DNA from: Pinus tabuliformis
Lineage: Eukaryota > Streptophyta > Pinopsida > Pinales > Pinaceae
Assembly: GCA_031772625.1 (NCBI GenBank)
Contig: CM062811.1
Location: forward strand, 647,602,606-647,666,605
Direction of reading: 5' to 3'
DNA length: 64,000 bases
Shown here: piece by piece, positions 23,309 through 35,200 of the stretch
How the letters are laid out: every line of letters begins with the position of its first letter
Numbering within the stretch: position 1 is the first letter of the stretch
The notes under the pieces: generated by a model
Told to the model about the DNA's origin: nothing
Database searches by the model: none
Seen by the model: the letters and a program-made list of their open reading frames with translations, nothing else
Position numbers and translations under genes: made by a program

Positions 23309-24231
23309 TTTCATTTAGAATGTTGTTTTTTCTCTTTTAACTAGATTAGAAAAAGGACGGTCATTTGAAAACCGTATCCTAAAATTTTGTAATGATACTA
23401 TTATTAGAATTAGGAAGTAGTATTTTAACCCTTCTCATTGCATTGGAGAAGGGTCCAGAAATTTGTCAAAAACTTATCCTCGGAACATGCACTTCTGCAC
23501 CCTCAGAGGAGGTTTTGATGAATGAAAGGATCGAGATTTATTTATGTTTGCATTTTAATGTCTGCTACTGATGTTGCACTTCTGTACTCTTAGTAGACGT
23601 TAGAAGTAAGTAGAGATAAATCATTATTGCTTGAGGTTTATGAGTGAAAATCAGTCATAAATGGTACTTTTATCTCTTGACGAATTTCTACTTATATTCT
23701 TAGAGTGATATGCAGTTTTAGTTGTTTATATGTTGATGTATGAATGTTTGGGTTACCATTTGGCACTTCTGTACGGTGGAATCATTTGTTTGTGCTTGAC
23801 ATATGAATGACTTATTATGCGATATGCTGTTCACAACTGTTTTGCCTAACTTTTTATGCAGAATGGTTCATCTTAATTGGTTTATATTCTTATGATAGCT
23901 GAATGATCTTTATTACCAGTTATTGTTCGAAATCTTTTTAGATCGCATAATAGAAGAGATATATCCCGGGTTAGCGTAGATTAGATGTGTTGTTTTCATT
24001 AGATTACAATAGCATAGAGTAAGTTTACAAGTTAGATTTAAGTTAGCTCTAAAATACTTCTAGAATCAGCATAATCAAACTCTACACACACACATACCCC
24101 CTTGTATTGGGAAACTAGTCCCATTATCCCCAGTCGGACCCGCTATACCAAACGGACAAGGAGCCGCCAACTAGGTTCCGGACCAGGTGGGTATCCCCCT
24201 TGTTGTTGACCCGATTTCCGAGCCCTCAACA

Positions 24232-27200
24232 TATTTGGCGCTAGAAGGAGGGCCTGAACATAGTGTCTGTTGGAATGTTTTCCAAATTATAAAGCTTGAA
24301 ACAGGATGGCTGCTCATAGAATTCCTATTTGGAGTTGCATCCATGTTCCTACCTCTTCCAACACTCCACCAGATGTGGTAAGGCTCTTGTCTCAGGTAAA
24401 ATTCAACGGTAAGAATAATTCTTCTGCATTTAATCATGCCCTTCAGTTCATTCAAAAAGTTTCAAGTTCTGATATTCAGAGAATTGATGAAGGCGTTTTG
24501 TGCAGAATTTTTACTCTTACATTCACAGCGGAAGCTAGAAAATGGTGCAGAACCCTCCCAGTTGCATCAATCCACAGCTGGGACCAATTCTTCAAGACTT
24601 TCATTTTGGAATTTTATTGTTATGACTACGACCAGGTATATGATGAAATTGATTATCTACGGAAGCAAGATGAACCAGTAAGGGATTTTAATATGCGATT
24701 TCATCTTAAATGCCTAAAGTATGATCTTGAGAGTGAGCTCACGGATGAAGAATCTTCAGATTATGATAAGTATTCCCTACCTCCTATGTCTGATCAAGCA
24801 GAAATTAGTTCAACCTTTGTTTCATTTTCTTCTAATATGAATGAGCATTTCAAGTCAAATGCACAAATCATCCGTAATGAAGAAAATCTGCAAAGCCTAG
24901 GAGTCATGCATGCTCTAATGCTAGAGAACAAAAACGAAAATACTGAAAGAGAAAATACCTTGGAACCAGAAGATGACTCTAACACAAAGTCAGACAATAT
25001 CATTACGAATCAATGAATGCAGATGCCAAGGTTAGAACAGCGAACTATTTCTCTTTCAAAAAGTATCAGCGCACAAAGGTATGATCTAAAGCCCGATGTT
25101 TATGATGGATCTGATGAAAAAAGTTTTTTTTATGATGTTTTCAAATGCATTATTCCATATTCACATTTTTCTCTTTATCCCGATGTTTTTAGTGATGAAA
25201 ATTTTTCCCCTCTCAACATTAAAGATATCTCAAAAAACACAGAGGGTTATTCAAACGACTCATCATTAGGTCTTCAAGATAAAGAGATAGCTTTAGCACA
25301 TCTTTTTATTAATGTCAAACAAGAGCTGCTTGACCTCCCTTGTCTGAAAATATATAATGAAAAAGAGGAACCTAGGGAAATCTGTAGAGTCTTTAGTGAT
25401 AGTTACTTTGACAACGATGATGTTGTTGAGTTATCCCAAGTAACTCAACTAGGTTTAGATAATGAGAAATAGATTGAATCAGAAATCATATCAAATGACC
25501 CTCATTTCAAAGTAAAAAATCATTTGGATGATTTTACTATCCAAGACAATACCCCGATCTATGATTCATATCATGAGGAAAACTCCACTCCTGTTCGCAA
25601 TCATAACTTATTTCCTGATTCACAAGACCTGGCCAGTTCTTGTGAGGAGCAAGATGTTACAAGTAAATCCCAGTTGTGCTGTAACACTATTTGTACAAAT
25701 AATCATTCATTTCTTTATCACTTGAACTCATTTTGTACAAAATCGGATTTCTTTTTAAATTTTAAAATTTTTGATAGATTATGTTTTAGCGATTTATATA
25801 TGAGAACTTTCATTTCAAACGAAATCGCTAAAAACCCAGTGTTAACAAACAACAGGTTACAAACCATTGAAACTAAAAAATCATTTTCACAATCTGACTT
25901 GTTATCCTTCCTATTGCGAGATCATCAATTCATAACAGAAATTCATCCTAATTTTTATGATCCAATAGGTATCCAGTTGGAAAAAAGTTCTCATGAGAAA
26001 GGAAAATCAGACAGAATTCCAATTGAGGTTATATGTTCTTATTCCACAACCAATATTTATGATCCAAGGAAAGTTTGGTTCTTTACACTGATGTTTGGAA
26101 GTTTCATACGGCTAGGAATAAAAATGAATAGATGGTTCCATTGGAAATATCATTTCACATAGTTGATTTTCTGTATATAGTTAGAATAGGAGTAGGAGCA
26201 ATTTAGCTAGGTTATTAGGTTTGCTTTTAATAATTGATAGGCAAAGTTATTTTGTACATAACCCTAGGGAATGTTTGCCTCTCATTGCGTGAAATATTTT
26301 TCTCCATAATAATGTTTGCTTTGGTTAACGGCATTTGGCATTTACTAAAGACACCTTTTCTCTGTTAAAGATTTTTGAAACTTCTGCTTCTATGAACAAC
26401 AAATCTTTTAGGAATTTGATCTTTATTATCAATAGAACTTTAACCCAGATATGATGATAGTTTCAACTGCAAAAAATTTAAAGAAAGCTATCTCAGTGAA
26501 GAATTTGTTTTAGGTCAGCACAATGAAAGGTATCAATATTAAAATAAAGATTCTCTGTAGAAACAACCATTACCAAAACAGCCCTATCATTGTCGTCCAG
26601 AACTTTCTTAAGGAAAGAAAATTTGACTTCCTCCCTGCTAAAGGAAAATGCAGCATTCAGAGGAATAATCCAAAAAGACACTATATCTCAAAGAATAAGA
26701 GGTCTCATCGCGAGCCGGCTTATCATGATCACAGATATTATAACTTGCTGACTTTGCCAAAACTGTCTACCAAAACAGGGCAATGACTCAAGATTGTTGC
26801 AATCAAAAGACAAGGGGTCTCATCACGAGCCAGCTTGTTCAGCAAAAGTGTAAATCAAGTGAATGACTGTGTCATAATTTGGCCACCAAACCAAGACATT
26901 GTTCTTTAGAGAATAAAAAAGGAAAAAGTGTCAAAAAGGGATTTTCTCTGAAAAAGTTGTAAATAACCTTAAGCAGGATAAAGGATCATTGTTGGGTAAT
27001 AGGTAACCCTGTCGAGGCTATGGACGCCTGCTGGCAGCAGAGGCTCTACCTGCGACAAAGGAGCATATTTAAAAAGAGCTGATACATAGGGAAGACTTTA
27101 TTTTATGTTTTACAAGACCAAGTAATGACTGATTTAAATGCAAAGACAAGCTGAAGACGCAAGTAATTGAAATAGAAAGAGGTTGAAACGAAACATCATT

Positions 27201-27337
27201 GACAGTTTAAAGTATCATTTGCTTTATCTTTTTATAATAAAGTTCAAGTTTTTCTTTAAGAATTTTTTTTTTTTCAGGAGTTTGAAAGCGTCAATATAAA
27301 AGCAGAGATAACTGGTTCTCCCAAGTGAATCGCCAAT
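24232..27337 (+). other. Interior of the giant-LTR element
   Basis: It opens with TATTTGGCGCTAGAAGGAGG, where TGGCGCTAGAAGG is the likely primer-binding site, although I cannot name the matching tRNA with certainty. A gag-like region follows at 24,306-26,162, then about 1.2 kb of non-coding sequence. That sequence includes a repeated motif (GGTCTCATC-CGAGCC near 26,700 and 26,817) and a poly-T tract at about 27,266. No pol domain is present. Confidence 0.75.
24306..26162 (+). pseudogene. gag-like gene region of the giant-LTR element
   Basis: The first 140 codons read as a plant gypsy capsid domain: LLSQVKFNGKNNSSAFNHAL, FTAEARKWCRTLPVASIHSW and DQFFKTFILEFYCYDYDQ, closing with DYLRKQDEPVRDFNMRFHLK. 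These are the usual trp-rich and 'F..F...F' features of retrotransposon gag. Downstream is an acidic, serine- and asparagine-rich part without zinc knuckles or protease. The start sits in a good context (AGGATGG) about 60 bp after the primer site. The region contains a small number of breaks. Gag would assemble particles, possibly to be filled with enzymes from a partner element. Confidence 0.7.
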
Positions 27338-28106
27338 TGCTGTGGCCAGCAACACCCCCCCTTATTCAATTAAGTATCAACCATGATACTGAATGAATGG
27401 GGACCCTTAGTTTTTTTAGGAAAAGCAAGAGTTTCTTTTTGAAGTTACAATCATACGCTTAGAAAAACCTCTTGGATATTTTAAGCCTAAGTCTATGATA
27501 AAGAGAAAACCTTTAGGGTCGCATTGCAAAAGGATAGGAAACACCTTCATTTCCCTTTTTATGCGCACCACCCTCGTGTTAATAATGACATCGCATCGCA
27601 AAATAGTAATGCTCATAAAGAAAAACTTAAAGATTCGTCGATCTGCGATAACGTCGATCGCTAGATCGCATATCGCAGAAATGAGCCAGGCAAGATTTGG
27701 TAAACATCAAATTTCTGCGATCTGCGATATTGCGATCGCTACGATGCCACATCCATGCGATTTGCGATGACGCGATTAGCGATCGCGCGACATGCGAGGT
27801 TACGTCAGCAAATCATAAATCACTTCGGTATGAATCTTTCGGGCGCGCCATTCAAAGAAAAACCACTTACTATAATCTGACCAGAAATCATGCGTTTTTA
27901 ATGATAGTAAATGAATTAGTTGTCAGTTATTAAATGGATTAAAGACGAGTTCCTTGGTAGATATTTGCTTCACGTAAGGTGGCATATTTGATTTATCTGT
28001 TGCATTTAAAACTCTCCCATCACCTTTCTGGATCAGTCATTTCCATTTCACTCGTAATCTGCAGGAACAAAGTGCTAAGACGACTCAGACAAAAATGCAA
28101 AGAGAA

Positions 28107-29960
28107 ATGGGAAAGAAAAATAAAGCTCAAAGCTCCGAAGCGAGGGAGAAGACCAAGGAGATGGCGCCCCTGTACACAGACACAGCCTGTAACAGAGACG
28201 CGGGGATATCAACATGGGAAGGCATGTACAGGATACTAGAGGAAGAAAAGCCTAGAATAATGAAGGTGACTGCTGTCGCAGGTGCACCACGCTCTTCTGA
28301 GGTGTCCTTGGAGGACCTAGCATGTTCATTCCTTCACAGAATAGCGGCAAGACCCAAAATTCTACCATACACAGATATGATCAAGTGGATACTGGATGAT
28401 GCAGAATTGAAAAACAGACAATTCAAAGTTCATGGACATGGGCTCGTGGGATCGTTTGCTGCGCAAGATTTGAAGCTTATGTATCATCTTCCTGAACCGC
28501 AAGCGACCTATAATGCACAATTTGTTAAGAAGTTCGCGGTGGAGAATCCAGATCTATCAGACACCACTAAAGAATGGTCTAGAAGAGACGAGCCGCTAAA
28601 AAAGGATAAAAACGGTATGTACAGCACTGGTTCCCTCACCTCTCCATATTGTTTTGCTGCGGCCATGCACTGTAGGTTATTTTGGATGCCGGATATCAAC
28701 AAGTTTTCATCTGAATGGCTACCATTAATTGATGTTGCCACTAACGCCGACATCCTAGATTGGGCCAAAATCCTTTCTGATACTCTATACACGACTGTTC
28801 TCAATTACCGGTCTAAGAGATCCTTGTCTCAAAGGGTCTATCCTCCTTTTTATCTGTCTGCCTATATTATGGATTTTGTTTGTCTTGTATCTGAATTTCC
28901 TACTATGGGTTGGAAATGGACTACCCAAGACCCATTGCCCATCCATGTTTATCATAAGGTCTTATGGGATTCCCAGTTTACCCCTCACTTTTACCAGATT
29001 TTCCATGGGCTTATTTTGCCCCTATATAGAATGATATATGATAAGGACCCCCCAAGGTGCTCTCCCGAGACCCAAATCGACATCATCCCCATCGTGAGAT
29101 GGTTTGGGGAAGAATGGTTTACTTACATTAGAGTTTTTGGAAGCACTATACCTCCACATGTCCTACCCCTATATGTCCCTGATAAACTTTTGGCCCGGGA
29201 AATCGCTTATCAAACCTGTTCTGGAGGCGGCCTGACCAAAGACCTAAAGGACAAGAAGAAGGCCATATGGCCTCAATTTTCCGTAACTTGTGGGGCCTTC
29301 TCTTTGTTCGATGTAGGACACGCTTTTGGCGAAGTGGAGAATGTGACGTGTCTTCAATTATTTAAGTTCCCAGCGAGGCCATTCAACCCAAATGATGTGG
29401 CCCAAGAATTCACAACGAACGTCAAGATAAGAGTGTTCTCTGGAAAGAAAGATCCCTTTGATGATCTGTTTCAGAGTAAGAGTTCGCTCAAAGAAATTTT
29501 GCAGGAAGCTCAGTCGAGGTTGTCTCCAGATGACATCCAAAAATTCACGTTATACAGAGAAAGAAGGCTGGCCAGTATTCCACTAGAGAGGCTACGACTA
29601 CCTACTAGAGAACCAACTCCAAGCATCAGCCTCAGTGAAAACTCCAGCACTTCCAGATCTAAGTCCAACGCCGCGCAAGAAGTATCTGAGCATCCTGAAG
29701 AGTCTGTTCACGACCAAGAAAAAAATGAAGAAACAACCAAAGACACAGCTCAGTCAAGTGCAATGTCTCAGCAGCAAGTTATCGCCTCACCACCAAGAGA
29801 TGCCCCCCCTCCTGTCATCGAAGCACCACTTGTCACGACAGAGCTAGATAAAGAGTGGGAAACCTTCAATGAATTGATCAATCTTGAAGGGCAAGTCCCG
29901 AAAACACCTGTGACTAATACACAGGTGGTGCAAGAAATTCGTTTCGACCATAGTCAGTAG
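28107..29960 (+). CDS. LTR-borne ORF1, about 617 residues, whole in the 3' LTR
   Basis: A long uninterrupted frame inside the 3' LTR. I choose the start MGKKNKAQ, which is shared with the 5' LTR and lies in a favourable context (GAAATGG). An ATG four codons upstream (28,095) exists only in this copy. The N-terminus is basic (KKNKAQSSEAREKTK). A large Trp- and Pro-rich globular part spans about 40-430, with IKWILDDAELKNRQFKVHGH, LMYHLPEPQATYNAQF, YPPFYLSAYIMD and ARWFGEEW-type motifs. The tail is acidic and Ser/Thr/Pro-rich (about 500-617). The globular part faintly resembles the plant-transposon-associated protein domains often annotated as putative transposase or mobile domain, but I cannot assign it. 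No catalytic motif is evident. It is not a known gag or pol product. Confidence 0.6.
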   Translation: MGKKNKAQSSEAREKTKEMAPLYTDTACNRDAGISTWEGMYRILEEEKPRIMKVTAVAGAPRSSEVSLEDLACSFLHRIAARPKILPYTDMIKWILDDAELKNRQFKVHGHGLVGSFAAQDLKLMYHLPEPQATYNAQFVKKFAVENPDLSDTTKEWSRRDEPLKKDKNGMYSTGSLTSPYCFAAAMHCRLFWMPDINKFSSEWLPLIDVATNADILDWAKILSDTLYTTVLNYRSKRSLSQRVYPPFYLSAYIMDFVCLVSEFPTMGWKWTTQDPLPIHVYHKVLWDSQFTPHFYQIFHGLILPLYRMIYDKDPPRCSPETQIDIIPIVRWFGEEWFTYIRVFGSTIPPHVLPLYVPDKLLAREIAYQTCSGGGLTKDLKDKKKAIWPQFSVTCGAFSLFDVGHAFGEVENVTCLQLFKFPARPFNPNDVAQEFTTNVKIRVFSGKKDPFDDLFQSKSSLKEILQEAQSRLSPDDIQKFTLYRERRLASIPLERLRLPTREPTPSISLSENSSTSRSKSNAAQEVSEHPEESVHDQEKNEETTKDTAQSSAMSQQQVIASPPRDAPPPVIEAPLVTTELDKEWETFNELINLEGQVPKTPVTNTQVVQEIRFDHSQ

Positions 29961-30129
29961 TGCCACAGAAGCTGAACACCTTCCTATCGCTCCAACCTCA
30001 GAACTTCTACTTAACGTAGAAGAAATTCCCCCACTAGACGTATTCTATAGTCCCCAACACAAAGCAGTTGTAAGGAGACAGAGAAAGAAAAGAAAGCTTG
30101 AGAATACACTGTCTCAAGATGCTGAACAT

Positions 30130-31125
30130 TTGGACGTCTTATGGAAAGACCCCAATAATAATCCGACTGAAAATCTTACGAAGCTGTCTCAAATTGCAGG
30201 AGCATATGCTTCTGCAACTATTGATAAGGCCTCTGAAGTTCAGCAACTATTAAAGGAACAAGAAAATCATATACAACTGCTTCAACAACAGTTGCAACAA
30301 GCCAACGTGAACTCTGAAGCTTCCAGACAGCTTGAAAAGCTACAGGAAGACTTTCAACAGATGTAGATAAGCTATCAAAGGAGTCTCGAAGAAAAAGAAA
30401 AACAATTACAGACTTTGCAAGAAACGCATAAAGATGAGCGTAAGCTGGCAGAGTTTATTTCAGAATCTATCGGCTTGAACGAGCAACTACTGCAGCAACA
30501 GGAAGAGTTGGGACGTAAAATATCACAGTGGAGTCACTATTGTGCGCTGAGTGACAAAATCACCAGTCAAGTGGTGGACTTGCGGAGTGACTATGATCAG
30601 AACGACAAGAGGGTGACAGAATATTTGACTTGGCAAGATGATGAGGAAGGGAAAAGAGCAGGTGCACCCAGGATTAATGAAAATCATAAAGAGTTGCTCT
30701 TTAATAAATGGGACGATCAAATCATGCGGGCGGAGCAAGCAGCAGAGACAGCAGCGACACAGGCAAGCATTCTTATCGACTGTGTAAATGAAAATTTACA
30801 CAGGGCAAATTTAATTGCAGAGACCACCCCGGGGTAACTACCAAACAAGTTGCAACTGGAAACAGAATGGAGGCAGAAAGCACAGGCAAAAGGGAAAGCA
30901 ATCCAAGCATTGGCGAGGCTGAATTGGGAATATTACTGGACGTATTTGGTTAAACCACACAGTCAATGGATGACGGTGAAATGCATTACAAACGCAGCTG
31001 AGAAGTTAGCGCCAGCTCTCGTAGATGCCGTTTTCGCAGCCCAGCTCAGCGCAGAAATCAGTCAGCCGACTCTTCTCAAGCCTATGCTGGACACTTGCAA
31101 CTTTAAAGACCAAGCTCATAAGTGA
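30130..31125 (+). pseudogene. LTR-borne ORF2, broken copy in the 3' LTR
   Basis: This is the counterpart of 22,313-23,308 with the same Gln/Glu/Leu-rich coiled coil and Ala-rich end. It is nearly identical in sequence but broken in this copy. The pattern is the reverse of ORF1, which is whole here and broken in the 5' LTR. Confidence 0.75.
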
Positions 31126-32229
31126 TTTCATTTAGAATGTTGTTTTTTCTCTTTTAACTAGATTAGAAAAAGGACGGTCATTTGAAAACCGTATCCTAAT
31201 ATTTTGTAATGATACTATTATTAGAATTAGGAAGTAGTATTTTAACCCTTCTCATTGCATTGGAGAAGGGTCCAGAAATTTGTCAAAAACTTGTCCTCGG
31301 AATATGCACTTCTGCACCCTCAGAGGAGGTTTTGATGAATGGAAGGATCGAGATTTATTTATGTTTGCATTTTAATGTCTGCTACTGATGTTGCACTTCT
31401 GTACTCTTAATAGACGTTAGAAGTAAGTAGAGATAAATCATTATTGCTTGAGGTTTATGAGTGAAAATCAGTCATAAATGGTACTTTTATCTCTTGATGA
31501 ATTTCTACTTATATTCTTAGAGTGATATGCAGTTTTAGTTGTTTATATGTTGATGTATGAATGTCTGGGTTACCATTTGGCACTTTTGTACGGTGGAATC
31601 ATTTGTTTGTGCTTGACATATGAATGACTTATTATGCGATATGCTGTTCACAACTGTTTTGCCTAACTTTTTATGCAGAATGGTTCCTCTTAATTGGTTT
31701 ATATTCTTATGATAGTTGAATGATCTTTATTACCAGTTATTGTTCGAAATCTATTTAGATCGCATAATAGAAGAGATATATCCTGGGTTAGCGTAGATTA
31801 GATGTGTTGTTTTCATTAGATTACAATAGCATAGAGTCAGTTTACAAGTTAGATTTAAGTTAGCTCTAAAATACTTCTAGAATCAGCATAATCAAACTCT
31901 ACACACACACACACATACCCCCTTGTATTGGGAAACTGATCCCATTATCCCCAGTCAGACCCGCTATACCAAACGGACAAGGAGCCGCCAACCAAGTTTC
32001 GGACCGGGTGGGTATCCCCCTTGTTGTTGACCCGATTTCTGGGCCCTCAACAGGGTGGAAAGTACTATTTATGACACTATTTCACTCATGTAATTTGTTT
32101 TATAACAAGCATAGAGTCATCAAAGACCTATAGAGATAAGCAACCTTTTTATTTTGCAAAGAGAAATAGCAATTTTAGAGCCATTTATCCTCCAAAACTA
32201 TTTGAATCTACTACTAGCCCCATTTCTAT

Positions 32230-35200
32230 AGTGAAAAGTTGTGTTTATGAAAGATGAAGGACTGCTCTCTCTCCCTGTTCTCCCCCCCCCCCCCACCCCT
32301 TGCATTTCCTTTCCTCACCTTGGGAGGCTCCATCAAAGAAAGCCCAAGGTCTTGCCTTGTCAATCTCTTCTTCCAAAATGTGTCTTTCACCATGCATTGA
32401 GGTGTTTTGAGGAATATTGATAAAAATTATTAAACTTTGAGCCATTTTTCTAATAGGATACGCGATGGCATCTTCAAAAATCACTCTATTTCTTGCTAGC
32501 CAAATTCCCTAGCAAAGGAGTAGGGGAATAACATGACAATTTTTAATAGCTTTGTTTTCATCCCAGGTCCTCCATGAATCTAGTAAATTTCTTCCATGCC
32601 AATTTATTGAGAAAGATAATTTTGATCTACATGTATTCCAAATGAACTTTGTAAAGGGAAAATCAAGTAAGAGATGTGGGATGGTCCCTCCCCCATCCTT
32701 ACACACAGTACACTAGCTTGGTCCTTCGAATTGTCTCTTCCATATATTGTCCCAATTTAGGAATTTATTTTCAATGATACACCACATGAAGAGTCAAGAT
32801 TTTTTGGGTAATTTAATCTTCCATAGTGGTTTCCACCACCATACTTATTCTCCTCCCAACCTGTATGCTATTAAATGGAGATAGCCCATCTTGAGACTGT
32901 AATCCTCAAAATGGGAAAGTGCCCAAACCTACTCATCCTCCATGTTTGTTAAGAGGATATGTGAAACTTACAAACCTTGAGTGTAATCCCTCCATGCCTT
33001 AGTAAGGTCTTCCCTTATCTTGATATTTTTTCCCAAAAGCCATCCTTTCTCCAAGAGGGTTGAAGCCTCTTGATTGGCAGTTGTTTTTAAGGTGAAGATT
33101 CCATCCCTATTTAAATAATTTACTAACCCTTTAAGAATTCAATATTCATTTCCATAGTTTGACTAGGGTTCAATACCCACTCTCAATTTCTAGCCATTTC
33201 CAACCCTCCATGAGAGACCATCTTCAATTAAAGGAAAAGAGGCAAGCACTACTTTTCATATTACAAACATGTTAGGGCTACATTTATTTGGAAGTCTAAA
33301 CTACTTCTTAATTGAGTATGGATAAGTTTACTTTGAGTGAACCACTATTGTCCATAGGCTCTATGTAGATAAGAGGTTCCACTCAACCTTTTATACTAAT
33401 TATTTGGAAAAAAGGGGGATTTTTTTAAGGCCCATCTTCCCCAAGCTTTTGGGACCGCTATTTTATCCCATCTTACCTAGGGCATAACAAAATGATACTG
33501 AGATCCCTCCCACAAGAATCTTAAGCATACCTTCCTCATCATTTCTATAATTCCTTTCAAGATCGAAGTGAGAGCCATCCAATAGATTGGTATTGCTTCT
33601 AGTATCAATTTGATCAATACAAGTCTTCATGCATGGGAGATTCATCTCACACTCCAAGTTTTTATTCATTTATCCAATTTAAAGAGCTAGAACCAGACTT
33701 CCTCTTTCCTATAAGCATTTGGATTCAGATATAAACCTATACATTTCAACCCATAATGAAATGGAATCAGAGTAAAAGAGAATATGGATTGTACTAAAAC
33801 TAGATCTCTGGATCTTCCAGAAGGTGGCTAGATAGCTTTGATCTTGTGGTATTTATTTACATATCCATGGATTTTTGAAAGAGGGATAAGGCTTGATGAA
33901 AAAATTATATAGCTCTTTGCAATCCATAATACAAAATTAGAATGTTGTCTAGGAACAATAGATGTGACAAAATCATATTTTCTACCACCACTATTCCTTG
34001 GTATGCCCCTATATGTCTAGCACAAATGATTAGATGATTAATCCCTTCAGCTACAACCAAGAATAAAAGTGGGGAGATGGGGCATATTTTTCATAGTCCC
34101 CTTTGAGTGTGGAAAAAATGGGATGAAAAATCATTGATCAAAACTACAAAGGAAGTCATCGTGAGACAACTCGTAACCCAAGTGATCAATATTTGGAACA
34201 ACATCCTTTAATTTCCTTGTTTTAAAGATCAATATTCTTGGTCATATGCTTTTGAAAAATCATTATTTAGAACAACATCCTTTAATTTCCTTGTTTTAAA
34301 TATCAATATGCTTGGTCATACGCTTTTGAAAGATCATTATTTCGAACAACATCCTTTAATTTCCTTGTTTTAAGGCTATGTAGAACTTCTTGAGCCACTC
34401 CAATGGCTACATGGATTTGGTGTCCTTTCAAGAAACCAAATTTCTATTTTGAGATAACTCCCGATAAAATGGGTTTTAGTCATCAAGCAACAAATTTGGA
34501 AATAATCTTGTAAATGCACTTGCATAGAGAAATTGGCTAAAAATCATAAAATTTAGTAGGCTTGTCCACCTTCAAATCTATTAAAATTGAGTTGAAAGAG
34601 GCTAGAAATTTCCCTCACTGTCTAGACTCCCCTACCACCTTCAAAAAATCATTCCCCAAGAAATCATAGAAGACTAGAAAAAACTCTATGGGCCATCCAT
34701 CAGGCCCTAGATTCTTTTCCTTATGAAAGTTGTGTAAAACCTCCCTGAATTTTGCATCTGATATTTCCTCCCTTAAATTATGATTTCCTTCCTCTTGACA
34801 AATCTAGGAAAATTTTGAGCTACTCTAATAACTTCCACAATGGATGCACCTTCCTTAGCTTTAAAAAGGGTGACAAAATGATGTTTCCCTAGGCTCACCA
34901 TATCCTCAAAAGAAGAGGCAAATCCCCCTTCCTAGTTTTCCATCTTCTAGATCGTGTTAGCTATTTTCCTTCCTTTAGCATAGTTTTAGAAGAATTTGGT
35001 ATTTTTATCCCATGTATCCAACAAAATAACTATAATTTTGAACCTCCACATCACCTCCTTCTCTTCCAAAAGTTTCCTTTTCCTAGCCTTGAGCTAGACA
35101 AGTATGGTCTTTGTGTCATCACTGAGGAACCCCCCATCCTTACAGTTCCCCATTTTCTCAACCTCTATCTCAACATCCTTCAACTCATGTTCATCCTTCA

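Larger units (their letters stand above)
19522..24231 (+). repeat. 5' LTR, 4.7 kb
   Basis: It begins TGTTGTGGCCAGCAACA and ends GAGCCCTCAACA, with the short terminal inverted repeat TGTTG/CAACA. In order it holds a GCGAT-motif-rich leader (about 19,780-20,000), ORF1 (from 20,292), ORF2 (22,313-23,308) and about 900 bp of non-coding 3' sequence with a CA-rich patch. It matches 27,338-32,052 throughout. Confidence 0.95.
19522..32052 (+). mobile_element. Complete non-autonomous LTR element with giant coding LTRs
   Basis: A 12.5 kb insertion bounded by the exact 5 bp target copies GGGTG (19,517-19,521 and 32,053-32,057). LTRs of about 4.71 kb (19,522-24,231 and 27,338-32,052) begin TGTTGTGGCC or TGCTGTGGCC and end CCCTCAACA. 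By eye they are about 97% identical. The interior is only 3.1 kb and starts with a primer-binding site followed by a gag-like gene. No protease, reverse transcriptase or integrase is seen, so movement would depend on a partner element. Each LTR carries two long reading frames of unknown function. Most domains look recently active, with a few breaks. It is probably the youngest complete insertion here. Confidence 0.9.
27338..32052 (+). repeat. 3' LTR, 4.7 kb
   Basis: It begins TGCTGTGGCCAGCAACA and ends GGGCCCTCAACA, followed by the target copy GGGTG. It pairs with the 5' LTR in every segment. No obvious polypurine tract directly precedes it; the sequence there is CCAAGTGAATCGCCAAT. Confidence 0.95.
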
